A program made the position numbers and the translations under genes. This document shows positions 17,418-27,009 of a stretch of DNA of 64,000 bases, piece by piece. A model generated the notes under the pieces. It saw only the letters and a program-made list of their open reading frames with translations. It was not told the DNA's origin and searched no databases. Within the stretch, counting starts at the first letter, position 1; each line of letters starts with the position of its first letter. This DNA is from Bradyrhizobium jicamae (lineage in GTDB: Bacteria > Pseudomonadota > Alphaproteobacteria > Rhizobiales > Xanthobacteraceae): positions 92,482 through 156,481 of the forward strand of contig NZ_LLXZ01000102.1 in NCBI RefSeq assembly GCF_001440395.1, written 5' to 3'.

Positions 17418-20042
17418 CTATTCCGCGGCTTGGCGCAAATTTGCGTCCTGATCAGAATGTACCTTCACTTGCCGCGGCGGCCCCATCAGAACCGGCTGGA
17501 AGAACACCGCGGCCCACATCGTGCACAGCAGCGACAAGGCCATCAGCTTGCCCATGCTCGACATGCCGGGATAGCTTGACGCCCACATGCTCCCGAACGT
17601 AATCGCAGTGGTCATGGCGCTGAATAGTACCGCCCTGGTCAGCGTCGATTGTAGCAGGCTGGTTCTTCCGGCGCGCCACGCCATGACGTAATAGATCTTG
17701 AATGCGACGCCGACGCCGAGCAGCAGCGGAAGTGCGATGATATTCGCGAAATTGAGCGAGACGCCAATCAGCACGCAAGCCTCAAGCGTAAGGACGCCGG
17801 CGAGGAGGAGGGGGATAAGTGTCAGCAGCATATCAGTCAAGCGACGCAGCGCTATAAGAAGCAGAATGGCGATCGCACTGATTGCCAGAACACCTGCTTC
17901 GACAAACGCTAACAAGACTGTCCGCGCGGCTTCATAGAGGCTGATCGCACCCCCCGCCGCCGACGGTTCAACACGAAGTACTGCGGTCGCGAAATTGCGC
18001 AGCACGTTGGTATCGTTCGGATCGCCGTTTGGCAGCGCCTGAACGCGGGCTCTGCCGTCGGAGGATACCCAATTGCGCACGAGATCTGGCGGCATCGTCC
18101 TGGAAGTCACCGCATCCGGGTCAAGAGACTTGCGCAGAAGGTCGAGATCGTAAATCAGCGGTTGCACGATCGCGGCGTCAACCTTGGCCCGGATGCCGGC
18201 ATCCGCGCTCGCGAGACGCCTCAGCAAATCCGAAACATGCCGTGCGGCCTCGGCGCCGGAGTCTGTTCCGTTTCCTGCGGCCAGGCCAAGAGCTTCGGCT
18301 GCGTTTTGAATAGCAGCAATATTCTCCCGATCGCTCGGCGCAGGCCGCAGCATCGGAGGATTGAGGGCTGGGCCAAGCTGCTTCGAGGCGGCCTTCAGCG
18401 CGGCAATTTTCTCGTCTTGATCGGCTGGGATCAAACTGCTCAGCGTCAAGGTTTGTGAGACTTCGGGAAGTGCCGCCAGGCGTTTTGCCGTTTCATCCGC
18501 TTTTTCGAGCGACGGCGCCAATACCTGAGCATCGTTGCCGCTCGCTTCCGGCTCCTTCTGTAACTCACGGTAGGTCACCACGGAAGGAGAATTCGGATTT
18601 TGCAGATCGACTGGATTGAAGTCGAACTCCAAATGGAACAACAGCGGTATACCGGCGAGAATGACGAGAAACGTGCCGACGATTACCGCAATGCGATGCC
18701 GTTGAAGGAAATTGTCGAGGGGTGAGAATGCTCGAAAGCCAACCGGCGCAGGCTCGCCCGGAGGCTTGAGCAGCGCCAGGCTCGCCGGCACCAACGTGAT
18801 GCTGCAGGCGAATGCGATCAGCATGCCGCAACCGGCGATAAGGCCGAGCTCCGATAGGCCACGATAGCTGGTGGGCAGAAATGCGAAAAAGCCGATGGCG
18901 GTGGCCGCGGCGGCCAATGAGAGCGGATCGCCCGCCTTGCGGGCAGTCCATCGCAAAGCCTCGTATAAATCAGGATGCTCGTGTCGCTCGGCGCGATAGC
19001 GCACGCTGAACTGAATGGCGAAATCCACCCCGAGGCCGACGAACAGCACGAACAATGCGATCGAGATCAAGTTGAAAGAGGTGATCAGGACAAGGCCGAG
19101 AGCGGTCGTGGCGGCAAGCCCGACCGCCAAGCTGAAGAAGACCGCGGCGATGATTTTCCAGGAACGAAGCGCCAGCCAGAGAATGATCAGAACGCCGAGC
19201 ACCGCCGTCAACGTGTCGCGGACAGCGCTATATTTGATGACCGAGAATTGATCATCGTTCATTGGCACCTCACCGGTTAGATCGACCGTCGCGCCGAATT
19301 TGTTTTGCAAGTCCAGATCGGCGGCGGCGTGCCGTATCCCGATTTCCGCCTTGTGACCGGGCTGAAGCTCGGAAAAATCGAGCTTGGGTTGAACTCCAAT
19401 AAGGTGCCGTAGCCGCCTTGCCGGTGGCGGCTGCTTTTCCAACAGTTCCTGCCAGGAGAATGTGGCCGGCTTCCCCGACAGAGCCTGACTTAGTGTTCGA
19501 TCTGCCAATGACAGAGGCCACGCAAGCTGATCCAGAGTGATCCGTCCTGCCCGGATGCCCTCGGCCGCAGACGAGAGCGCCGTCGTAACGCCGCGCAGAC
19601 TCGGGTCGCTTGCGAGCACCGCAATGAGCGGCTGGGCTCTCGTCAGTCCCTCCACGGTCCTTTTCACATCGGCCGGAGACCCGAACAATAATCCGTTGCG
19701 CTCGAAAAAGTCCCCGCCGTCGAGTTGTTCCACTGTTGGAAACAGATCAGCATTTTTCGAGAGGGCCTGCGCCAGCGCGCTAGTCGCACGTTGCGCGTTT
19801 TCAGGCGTCGGGGCTTTCACGACGATCAGAATGCCTTTCCTCGGAAAAGCCTCGGACAATTCCATCTCGCGCTGACGCCATGGCAGATCCTGAGAAATCA
19901 AACCCTTTATATCAGTATTGATCGAGAATCGGGCGGCATCAAAGGCCGCGGCTCCAAGCATCAGCAGCGCGCCGACAATAACGATCGTCCACCGATTGCG
20001 AGCGCAGAAATCGACGATTTGCACGATCACTAAATGAATCAT
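17418..20042 (-). CDS. hpnN: HpnN-like hopanoid-associated RND transporter
   Basis: 874 residues from ATG 20042; a GTG at 20051 is also possible. The N-terminal helix is followed by INTDIKGLISQDLPWRQREM, FFERNGLLF and LIAVLASDPSLRG, which match the HpnN branch of RND exporters. Two groups of membrane helices flank large periplasmic loops, with LFVGLGVDFAIQFSVRYRAE in the first. HpnN moves hopanoids to the outer membrane, affecting envelope stress tolerance. No other hpn genes are nearby, so this may be a secondary copy. An FNR-like site lies 265 bp upstream. Confidence 0.8.
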   Translation of the reverse strand: MIHLVIVQIVDFCARNRWTIVIVGALLMLGAAAFDAARFSINTDIKGLISQDLPWRQREMELSEAFPRKGILIVVKAPTPENAQRATSALAQALSKNADLFPTVEQLDGGDFFERNGLLFGSPADVKRTVEGLTRAQPLIAVLASDPSLRGVTTALSSAAEGIRAGRITLDQLAWPLSLADRTLSQALSGKPATFSWQELLEKQPPPARRLRHLIGVQPKLDFSELQPGHKAEIGIRHAAADLDLQNKFGATVDLTGEVPMNDDQFSVIKYSAVRDTLTAVLGVLIILWLALRSWKIIAAVFFSLAVGLAATTALGLVLITSFNLISIALFVLFVGLGVDFAIQFSVRYRAERHEHPDLYEALRWTARKAGDPLSLAAAATAIGFFAFLPTSYRGLSELGLIAGCGMLIAFACSITLVPASLALLKPPGEPAPVGFRAFSPLDNFLQRHRIAVIVGTFLVILAGIPLLFHLEFDFNPVDLQNPNSPSVVTYRELQKEPEASGNDAQVLAPSLEKADETAKRLAALPEVSQTLTLSSLIPADQDEKIAALKAASKQLGPALNPPMLRPAPSDRENIAAIQNAAEALGLAAGNGTDSGAEAARHVSDLLRRLASADAGIRAKVDAAIVQPLIYDLDLLRKSLDPDAVTSRTMPPDLVRNWVSSDGRARVQALPNGDPNDTNVLRNFATAVLRVEPSAAGGAISLYEAARTVLLAFVEAGVLAISAIAILLLIALRRLTDMLLTLIPLLLAGVLTLEACVLIGVSLNFANIIALPLLLGVGVAFKIYYVMAWRAGRTSLLQSTLTRAVLFSAMTTAITFGSMWASSYPGMSSMGKLMALSLLCTMWAAVFFQPVLMGPPRQVKVHSDQDANLRQAAE

Positions 20043-20300
20043 AGCCGACACCAGATCTCCATTGCTACGCCAGGATCAAGATGAGCTTGGGATCGATCAA
20101 GCGTCGCAATTTGCGAGCGTTCGCATCTACCGCAGTCGAGTTTTTAGCATCATGGTGTTGCTCGACGGAAATGTCGTTGACAAGCATCAAATGTCCTCCG
20201 ATGCAGGACGTGCGTCGCCAACCGTCGCCGCTGCCATTTTGGTCCCCGCCACATCCTACGCAACGGCCGTCGTCGTCTAGATCTGTTTGATCTTTCGTAA

Positions 20301-20314
20301 TTGACGTCCGTCAT
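20301..20314. promoter_or_regulatory. FNR/FixK-like palindrome
   Basis: TTGAC-GTCC-GTCAT, one outer mismatch. It lies between hpnN (minus) and the formate dehydrogenase remnant, centred 98 bp before ATG 20406. Confidence 0.55.
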
Positions 20315-20405
20315 TTTCAGACCCTTTGTCAAGGCGCTACTCAAGACGGAAAGCCGAAACCCAGTCCGCTTTGGCGCTCGAATCTTTGGATAGGGTACTT
20401 CTGTT

Positions 20406-20560
20406 ATGACGACCGTGGACCGGCGCGATCTGCTTTGCGATTGGCGGTGCGGAGCTGCGGCCGGTTGCCCGTGGTACGGGAGCCGGCGATCGCCACCAGG
20501 GCCGTTGAATATCCCAAAGGCACCGATCCAATCGTGCTCGGCGAAAGCGTGAACACCTAC
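20406..20560 (+). pseudogene. Remnant of formate dehydrogenase catalytic subunit N-terminus
   Basis: The frame from ATG 20406 reads MTTVDRRDLL, resembling a twin-arginine leader, then GPLNIPK. The neighbouring frame continues PKGTDPIV. This order fits the exported leader and first residues of an FDH3-type molybdopterin subunit. Everything after that (4Fe-4S, Mo-bisMGD domains, over 900 residues) is absent. A frame change occurs near 20515. Placement directly before the beta subunit supports the reading. Identification rests on short matches. Confidence 0.5.
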
Positions 20561-20635
20561 GACCTGCGGCTACGATCCACCGAGTGGCATGCAGGACCCA
20601 TTACCGAATCCGGGCGGAAAGAAAGGACGAAAGCG

Positions 20636-21238
20636 ATGGTGCGCATGAAATTCCTTTGCGACGCGGATCGATGCATCGACTGCAACGCCTGCGTCACCGC
20701 ATGCAAGAATGAGAACGAGGTGCCTTGGGGGATCAACCGCCGGCGGGTCGTCACCATCAACGATGGCAAGCCCGGCGAGCGCTCGGTGTCGATGGCCTGC
20801 ATGCACTGCACCGATGCGCCCTGCGCGGCCGTCTGTCCGGTCAGCTGCATCTATCCGACCGAAGACGGCGTCGTGCTCCATTCGAAGGATCTGTGCATCG
20901 GCTGCGGCTATTGCTTCTATGCGTGCCCATTCGGCGCGCCGCAATATCCGAAGGTCGGCAATTTCGGCTCGCGCGGCAAGATGGATAAATGCACCTACTG
21001 CGCCGGCGGCGGCGGACCCGAAGCGCCGGGCAGTGCCGAGGAGTTCGCAAAATACGGATCGAACCGGTTCGGCGAGGGCAAGCTACCGATGTGCGCCGAA
21101 ATGTGCTCGACCAAGTCGTTGCTGGCCGGTGACGGCGAAGTCATTGCTCAGATCTACAAGGAACGCGTATTCAAGCGGGGTTATGGTTCTGGCTCATGGG
21201 GTTGGATGACTGCTTATGGCGAGGCAGTTCGAGTTTGA
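20636..21238 (+). CDS. fdh3B: Formate dehydrogenase FDH3-type iron-sulfur subunit
   Basis: 200 residues from ATG 20636. Four cysteine groups for four 4Fe-4S clusters are visible: CDADRCIDCNACVTAC, CMHCTDAPCAAVCPVSC, CIGCGYCFYACPFG and CTYC...CAEMC. The protein passes electrons from the catalytic subunit to the membrane cytochrome b. The frame extends upstream to 20435 by fusion with alpha-subunit debris, but ATG 20636 gives the normal family start (MVRMKFLCD). The catalytic partner is missing upstream. Confidence 0.9.
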   Translation: MVRMKFLCDADRCIDCNACVTACKNENEVPWGINRRRVVTINDGKPGERSVSMACMHCTDAPCAAVCPVSCIYPTEDGVVLHSKDLCIGCGYCFYACPFGAPQYPKVGNFGSRGKMDKCTYCAGGGGPEAPGSAEEFAKYGSNRFGEGKLPMCAEMCSTKSLLAGDGEVIAQIYKERVFKRGYGSGSWGWMTAYGEAVRV

Positions 21239-21295
21239 ACCGCAACGCGGGGTGGCTGTGAAGAGTTAGGCGGAAATGCGGAGAGGTTGATCGTC

Positions 21296-22222
21296 ATGGC
21301 GTTTCCCGTACTTGTTCGCCTTCTTGTCGTCGCGGTCGTGCTCCTTTCGATTGCCGCGGCGGTTCCGGGCCAAGCGCAAAAACGCGGGCCGGATGGCGCC
21401 CCTAACCCAACAGCCAGCGTCGTCGATGAGCAGACGCTCCTGAAGCAGGCCCCCCGTGTCGAAGGCCGGGTAGATATTCCCGACCCCAAGGCCGGTGTTT
21501 TGATCGAACCCGCCGGACGAACGTGGCAGTATGTCCATGATGTGCTGCTGCATCGGGCCAGCGCGGTCATAATCCTCGGCACCATCGCGATCCTCGGATT
21601 GGCGTACTTGATTGTGGGACAGATCCGGATTGCCGAGGGGCGCTCGGGAAAGAAAATCCTCCGCTTCACGGCGTTTGAGAGATTTGCGCATTGGCTGACG
21701 GCGGTGTCGTTCGTCGTTCTTGCCTTGACCGGCCTTAACATCACCTTCGGCAAGGTTTTGCTGTTGCCGGCGATCGGCCCGGACGCGTTCGCGCTCGTCT
21801 CTCAGGCGGCAAAGTACGTGCACGACTTCACAGGCTTCTCGTTTGCGATCGGCCTCGTCCTAATTGTCGTGATCTTCTTCAGGGACAACCTTTTTGAAAA
21901 AATTGACCTCGACTGGATCAAGCAGGGAGGCGGCTTCATCAAGAACAAACATGCCCCAGCCGGGCGATTCAACTTTGGCGAGAAGCTTGTCTTTTGGCTT
22001 TCCATGGCGATCGGCGCTGCGGTCTCCGTATCGGGGTTCCTGTTGCTGTTTCCTGTTTATGGTTTTGGCATCGCCGGGATGCAACTCGCGCAGATCGTTC
22101 ATACTGTGGTGGCCGTTCTGTTCATCGCCCTGATCTCGGCTCACATCTATATCGGTACGATCGGAATGGAGGGGTGCATTCGAGGCCATGGGCACCGGCG
22201 AGGTCGATCTCAACTGGGCTAA
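21296..22222 (+). CDS. Formate dehydrogenase gamma subunit (cytochrome b556), 3' frameshift
   Basis: 308 residues as read. A signal-like N-terminus is followed by a membrane domain with about four helices and haem-candidate histidines in AFERFAHWLTAVSF, YVHDFTGFSF and AQIVHTVVAV...LISAHIYIG. It would transfer electrons to quinone. After IYIGTIGMEG an extra G near 22170 shifts the frame to a short tail ending at 22222. Without it, the frame reads AFEAMGTGEVDLNWAKEHHD and runs to a TGA at 22304, the normal family C-terminus. The membrane part is intact, so the subunit may still fold. Confidence 0.8.
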   Translation: MAFPVLVRLLVVAVVLLSIAAAVPGQAQKRGPDGAPNPTASVVDEQTLLKQAPRVEGRVDIPDPKAGVLIEPAGRTWQYVHDVLLHRASAVIILGTIAILGLAYLIVGQIRIAEGRSGKKILRFTAFERFAHWLTAVSFVVLALTGLNITFGKVLLLPAIGPDAFALVSQAAKYVHDFTGFSFAIGLVLIVVIFFRDNLFEKIDLDWIKQGGGFIKNKHAPAGRFNFGEKLVFWLSMAIGAAVSVSGFLLLFPVYGFGIAGMQLAQIVHTVVAVLFIALISAHIYIGTIGMEGCIRGHGHRRGRSQLG

Positions 22223-22404
22223 AGAACACCACGATCATTGGATCGCTCAACAACTCGCAAACGAAGACCGGTTGAGACAGCCTTCGGCGACTGCGGCGGA
22301 ATGAGCGTTGGCAGCGCGCTTCGATCCCAGCCGGCGCGCTGCATCTGGCGCATCGTCACCCCGCATAAGGAGAAATTTCCGGCGGTCCGAAAGGAGGCGC
22401 TTCA

Positions 22405-22908
22405 TTGAGATCGACAGCTCTTGCGGTAATTCCGGTTGGCGTCTTGGTTGAACGGCGCAAGGCGAAAAGCGTCTGGGCCGACTTTCTGTGGGGACCGGTT
22501 TCAGTGCTTGCCGGAACACCAACGGCCGCACCTTGGACACCAGTCGACACGCGAGAGGACGCGACCTTGTTTTTTGTAGGTCAAGCCGTGATCGAACTGC
22601 ACCGAACCGAGACTGCCAACTATCACGACAACCTCGCGTCGGGAGCACCGGCGTTATGGACAGCCTTGCGTCCAGTTGCATCGGAGCGAGGGCCGCATGA
22701 GATCCTCGCCGTAACGGCCGATCCAGCCGAGGGAGAAGGGTTCACCAATGCAGGGACCAACCATGTGGAAGCCGTGCCAATGCCGCCCGACATCGTGAAA
22801 ATTGTGGCCCAGTTCATCGTCGAGCATCATGTCGATCGTCCTTTCGTCAAGCGCCAACGTGATCAGAAGACGTCCCCGCATCGGAAGGTAAGAGAGCGCG
22901 AGCGATAG
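22405..22908 (+). CDS. DUF3305 domain protein of formate dehydrogenase loci
   Basis: 167 residues starting at TTG 22405 behind an AAAGGAGG ribosome binding site. PVGVLVERRKAKSVWADFLW, HRTETANYHDNLASGAPALW and ADPAEGEGFTNAG are typical of DUF3305 proteins, which accompany FDH3 operons, usually with DUF3306. Its role is presumably in assembly of the enzyme. A DUF3306 gene and a TorD-like chaperone were not found here, so the locus is incomplete. Confidence 0.8.
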   Translation: MRSTALAVIPVGVLVERRKAKSVWADFLWGPVSVLAGTPTAAPWTPVDTREDATLFFVGQAVIELHRTETANYHDNLASGAPALWTALRPVASERGPHEILAVTADPAEGEGFTNAGTNHVEAVPMPPDIVKIVAQFIVEHHVDRPFVKRQRDQKTSPHRKVRERER

Positions 22909-22960
22909 CGGAACGCGATAGGGTCATTTTGCGAATGTAACCGAAAATAGGAGAAACAAA

Positions 22961-23086
22961 ATGCGCGCCTTCGTCGTCGCATGCTTTGTCGCCGGCATTA
23001 TTGCTGCGGGGGCGGCTGCTGTTCTCGACAATTTTGTGCAGGAATCGTCTGCGGCAGCACTGACGGAACCGGGCGTGAGAATTTAG
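22961..23086 (+). CDS. 41-residue membrane-anchored small protein
   Basis: ATG 22961 follows a clear AATAGGAGAAACAAA ribosome binding site. The protein begins MRAFVVACFVAGIIAAG, a single hydrophobic helix, followed by VLDNFVQESSAAAL. The helix is either a membrane anchor or an uncleaved signal. Short proteins of this shape occur in Bradyrhizobium, from memory. Function is unknown. It is 52 bp after the DUF3305 gene. Confidence 0.6.
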   Translation: MRAFVVACFVAGIIAAGAAAVLDNFVQESSAAALTEPGVRI

Positions 23087-23133
23087 CGCGGGTTCTTCGG
23101 CCCCTTGGAGGCCCAAGTGCGCATGATCCCTGA

Positions 23134-23403
23134 GTGCGTGCAAGGAGAAGTTCCATTTCAACCGAGTTCGAACTGAAACTAGCCGCGCCGCCGGAGGAGT
23201 TGGAAAAGGTGAAGCGCGTGCTCCTGGCGATGCCCACCGCAAAATCGGAGGCTCGGTCGACGCTAGTCAGTACGTACTACGACACACCTGGGCTTGCGCT
23301 CCATCGCGAGCGGCTATCGCTTCGGATCCGCAGGCAGGGCTCGGAGTTCGTCCAGACCGTCAAGGTCGAAGATCCAGCTCGGTTCGATAACGATGGTGTC
23401 TAG
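23134..23403 (+). pseudogene. Truncated CYTH-domain (triphosphatase-like) protein
   Basis: 89 codons beginning near FELKLAAPPEELEKV, with STYYDTPGLALHRERLSLRIR typical of the first beta strands of CYTH/inorganic triphosphatases (ExExK-type entry FELK). A TAG at 23401 stops it after about one third of the usual length. The following sequence belongs to a DNA ligase, so the C-terminal tunnel residues are missing. The start is unclear: GTG 23134 is the only option in frame. Confidence 0.65.
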
Positions 23404-23434
23404 CGACTTCTTGCGATGTCCAGGTGAGAGCCCC

Positions 23435-24430
23435 ATGTTCGGCCGCGATCTGCTCGACCGACTACCCACTGACGTCAGGGCCCGGCTTCGAAGGCGCGCG
23501 CAGCCAAAATGGGTTGCGCCCATGTTAGCGACGCTCACGAATGACGTCTTCTCGCGACAGGGATGGCTATTTGAACCGAAATGGGGCGGGGAGCGCTGCC
23601 TAGCTTTTCGCAATGGTCGCGATCTGAATCTCTTTTCCCGGAATCGAGTTCGACTGAATGCAAAATATCCCGAAGTGATCCAGGCGATCCATCAGCAGGG
23701 AGCCACGTGCTTTATTGCGGATGGCGAGATTTTCGCGTTCAGATGGCCAGAACACCAGCTTCGCAAAGCTGCAAGCTCGCATGCAGGTGGAGCATCCGCC
23801 GACCGAGCTGATTCGCAAGGTGCCGGTATGGTTCTATCTTTTCGACCTGCTCTACCTGGACCGTTACGACATCCAGCGGGTTCCACTCCGCTACCGAAAG
23901 CAGGTACTTCGCAAGGCCTTTGACTTCCATGACGCCTTACGGTTCACGGAACACCACACGACCGAAGGCGAGGACTGCTACCGGCAGACATGCAAGACGG
24001 GAGGGGAAGGTATCGTCGCAAAGGACGCGGACAGTGTGTATGTGTCCAGGCGAACGCGTGATTGGCTTGCAAGCGAGAGCAGGAGTTCGTCATTGGCGGT
24101 TACACCGATCCACGAGGGACCCGCAGCGGGTTCGGAGCGTTGCTGCTGGGTTACTTCCGCGGTGGAAAGCTCGTGTATGCCGGGAAGGTAGGGACGGGGT
24201 TCGCCGACGATCTGCTGAAGCGTCTCCGCAAAAAGCTCGCTCGGCTGGAGACGCCGATTTATCCCTTTGCCGGGGATGGGTTGCCGCGGCGCGGCGTGCA
24301 TTGGGTGAAGCCGAAGCTCGTCGCGCAGATCGGATTCACCGAGTGGACGGCAGGAGGTAAGCTAAGACACCCTCGGTTTCTAGGCCTGCGGGATGACAAG
24401 CGGCCGGAGGATGTCCCTCGTGAGGACTGA
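23435..24430 (+). pseudogene. ATP-dependent DNA ligase (LigD-like ligase domain), frameshifted
   Basis: Three frames together give a full adenylation plus OB-fold ligase. The first is GWLFEPKWGGERCLAF...ADGEIFAF. A one-base insertion near 23741 leads to the second, TSFAKLQARMQVEHPP...EGIVAKDADSVYVSRRTRDW. A loss of a few bases near 24070 leads to the third, CKREQEFVIGGYTDP...HPRFLGLRDDK. The nucleotidyl-transfer motif KxDG reads KWGG, so the essential Asp is gone as well. The gene is broken at two levels. Its TGA overlaps a candidate ATG of the phosphoesterase gene. Confidence 0.85.
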
Positions 24431-24492
24431 TGTGCGATGAGGCAAAATCGCTAACCGCCGGCGGAACTCTAAATCAGTCTAAAGGACAACCA

Positions 24493-25095
24493 GTGTCGCT
24501 CGCAGCATATCGAAGCAAAAGAGCCTTTACGGAAACGCCCGAGCCGGTCGGACGAGTGCGGCGAAGCGGTTGTACGCGCGCCTTTGTGGTTCAAAAACAC
24601 GCTGCCAGCCGGCTTCACTATGATTTCCGGCTCGCCGTAAATGGGGTCTTGGTGTCATGGGCAGTGCCAAAAGGTCCGTCAATGACCCCTGCGGACAAGC
24701 GCTTGGCCGTAAGGACGGAGGACCATCCGCTCGAATACGCGAAGTTCGAAGACATGATCCCGCCCGGTCAATACGGAGCTGGGATCGTGATGGTGTGGGA
24801 CTTGGGAAAGTATGAGCCGCTGGAAGATCAGCCGCCAGAGGAGCAACTGGCTCTCGGCAAAGTCCAAATCGTACTGCAGGGCGAAAAACTGCGTGGCGGC
24901 TTCACGTTGATCCAAATTAAAAAGTCTGGCCGAAGAGACTATTGGTTGCTCATCAAAAGTCGCGACGAGTACGCTGATCCGTCGTGGGATATCGATAGCG
25001 CTCGTTTCGATCGCTCTGTTCTTACCGGCCGTACTATGAAGGAGATCAAGGAGGGCAAACCAGCAAAGCCTCGACTTGGCCGGCACCGTGTCTGA
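24493..25095 (+). CDS. LigD-type 3'-phosphoesterase domain protein
   Basis: 200 residues from GTG 24493, preceded by AAAGGA and giving the family start VSLAAYRSKRAF. ATG 24430, overlapping the ligase stop, is the alternative. FVVQKHAASRLHYDFRL, SWAVPKGPSMTPADKRLAV and EDHPLEYAKFE carry the His, Arg and Asp residues of the LigD 3'-phosphoesterase, which trims 3' ends in non-homologous end joining. It is intact, unlike the ligase before it. No Ku gene is in the window. It could work with a ligase encoded elsewhere. Confidence 0.8.
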   Translation: MSLAAYRSKRAFTETPEPVGRVRRSGCTRAFVVQKHAASRLHYDFRLAVNGVLVSWAVPKGPSMTPADKRLAVRTEDHPLEYAKFEDMIPPGQYGAGIVMVWDLGKYEPLEDQPPEEQLALGKVQIVLQGEKLRGGFTLIQIKKSGRRDYWLLIKSRDEYADPSWDIDSARFDRSVLTGRTMKEIKEGKPAKPRLGRHRV

Positions 25096-25192
25096 ATGCA
25101 GCCGCGCCTGCCGATCGGAGCGGCATCCGCCGCGTAACGTTGCGGGCTTGACCTGTGCCTGGTCTAGCTTCCAACGCAGGCGATCTCCCGGT

Positions 25193-26905
25193 TCAGCGAC
25201 CGACGTGCCCTCGCAATTCCGGATGTAGTTCAGCTCGAGCTGCAGTAACGATGCTTGCGGCATCGTCCTGCGAGAAACCGCAAACAAGAAGCACTTGGTC
25301 AGCCAGCGCGAGGCCGGCCGCGATGTTCTCTGGAAACACGGTGCTGACGCCCGCCCGCCTCAGCGATGAAAGTTCCTGATCATCGGTTGCACTTACGATA
25401 GAGGATGCCGCTGGATTTTGCTGGCGCACAAAGTGAAGAATGTGTTCAATCAAATGACGTCGATCGAAGGTTACAACGACGAGTCGCGCTCGGGCGACGC
25501 CGGCAGCTTCCATAACCCGTTTGCGGCCCGCGTCCCCGAAAACGACCTTGTGTCCGGACTTTTTTGCCCTGCGAAAGCGCATCAGGTCAGACTCGATCGC
25601 AAGGTAAGGAGCCTTTGCGGCCTCCAGCACGAGCGCCACTGGGCGACCCACGCGTCCGCAGCCACACAGGATAACGTGATCGCTGAGATCTCGGCTTTCC
25701 TCGCGGATGGCAGCTTCTTCGGCACGTGCTTTGAGGTGATGTGAAGCACCGCGAGCGAGTTCCGCAAATCGGGAACTCGCTTGAATCAGCATTGGGCCAA
25801 AGGCCATGGACACCGCTAGGGCCAAGAGAGCGGGCTGCCCGACGCTCGCTTCCAGGGCATTCACTCGCATCGCCTGTGTGAGTAGAAGTAAACCGGCTTC
25901 TCCGCCGTGTGCCAGAATGAGGGCAGCTCGCGCTGCGATCGGTGCTGGCCAGCGCATGATTGCACCAACCTGGATCATGACGAAAGCCTTTCCTAGTACG
26001 CATACGGCTATCCAGGCGAGGACGCTTATGGGCGCCACAACGATGGTTGAGGGATCCACCTCCATGCCGACGGTGACGAAGAATAGGCCCAACAGGATGT
26101 CGCGAAAGGGTCGGATATCGTCCTCTACCTGATGACGGAAGTCGCTTTCGCCGACCACCATACCGGCGAGGAATGCTCCGATCGGCCCCGAAAGACCGGC
26201 TACATGTCCGACGAACGCCGTACCGAGCGCGAGCAACAGAGCGGTGAGCAGAAATAGATCCGCCGAGTTCGTCTGAGCAACCCAGGTAAGCCAGGTGCGA
26301 AAAACCGGTTTGCAGACGATAGCCGCAGCGCCGAGTGCAATCGTCGCTGTAGCGAGCTGGCGCAGAGCTCCCAACGGTTCCGGCCCACCCCCTAGCTGCC
26401 ACCCACCCAGCACAACGAGAAAGGGAAGGACAGCAAGATCCTGAAAGAGCAGGATTCCCAGCACGAGGCGGCCTTGTTGGCTGCTGACCTCCCCCTGGTC
26501 GACCAATTGCTTGAGCGTGATGGCGGTCGATGACATCGCAACTGCACCACCGAGCATCACCGCGCCGGATAAGCTCACACCCGAAAGCGCCGCAATTCCC
26601 GTCACGATAATAACGGTAAACCCGACTTGCAGACTGCCGGCGCCGAAAACGTCGCGGCGTGCGGCAATCATTGCCGATAGCGAAAACTCAAGGCCCACCA
26701 TGAACATGAGGAGAATGATGCCGAGCTCGGCCAAGAATCTTGCTTCATTGCTTGCGGCGATGAGTTGCAAACCGTGCGGTCCGATCACCAAGCCGGCCAG
26801 TAGGTAACCCCCGGCCGCCGGAAATCTCAGACGCGCGACCAGGCTGATGGCGCAGACCGAGGCAAGGATCACGACTAGCGTCTTGATCAGCAGGTCGTCG
26901 GCCAT
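25193..26905 (-). CDS. Kef-type monovalent cation/proton antiporter (CPA2)
   Basis: 570 residues from ATG 26905; upstream in-frame codons to 26929 are less likely. About 12 membrane helices include GLVIGPHGLQLI, FMVGLEFSL and LFFVTVGMEVDP. A C-terminal RCK/TrkA-N domain starts HVILCGCGRVGRPVALVLEA and ends near residue 555. It would exchange K+ or Na+ for protons at the inner membrane under nucleotide or redox control. The divergent region upstream holds two FNR-like palindromes. Confidence 0.9.
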   Translation of the reverse strand: MADDLLIKTLVVILASVCAISLVARLRFPAAGGYLLAGLVIGPHGLQLIAASNEARFLAELGIILLMFMVGLEFSLSAMIAARRDVFGAGSLQVGFTVIIVTGIAALSGVSLSGAVMLGGAVAMSSTAITLKQLVDQGEVSSQQGRLVLGILLFQDLAVLPFLVVLGGWQLGGGPEPLGALRQLATATIALGAAAIVCKPVFRTWLTWVAQTNSADLFLLTALLLALGTAFVGHVAGLSGPIGAFLAGMVVGESDFRHQVEDDIRPFRDILLGLFFVTVGMEVDPSTIVVAPISVLAWIAVCVLGKAFVMIQVGAIMRWPAPIAARAALILAHGGEAGLLLLTQAMRVNALEASVGQPALLALAVSMAFGPMLIQASSRFAELARGASHHLKARAEEAAIREESRDLSDHVILCGCGRVGRPVALVLEAAKAPYLAIESDLMRFRRAKKSGHKVVFGDAGRKRVMEAAGVARARLVVVTFDRRHLIEHILHFVRQQNPAASSIVSATDDQELSSLRRAGVSTVFPENIAAGLALADQVLLVCGFSQDDAASIVTAARAELHPELRGHVGR

Positions 26906-26959
26906 GCGCAGCTCCGATACGCGTCGCACTCAGCTTCATTGTCCAGATTTGTCAGCGCC

Positions 26960-26973
26960 GTGATGAGCATCAA
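26960..26973. promoter_or_regulatory. FNR/FixK-like palindrome, weaker
   Basis: GTGAT-GAGC-ATCAA, one outer mismatch, centred 61 bp before the antiporter start. Confidence 0.4.
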
Positions 26974-27009
26974 GTTCCGCCAATCGGAGAAAAGTTCAAC
27001 GCTCAGCGG

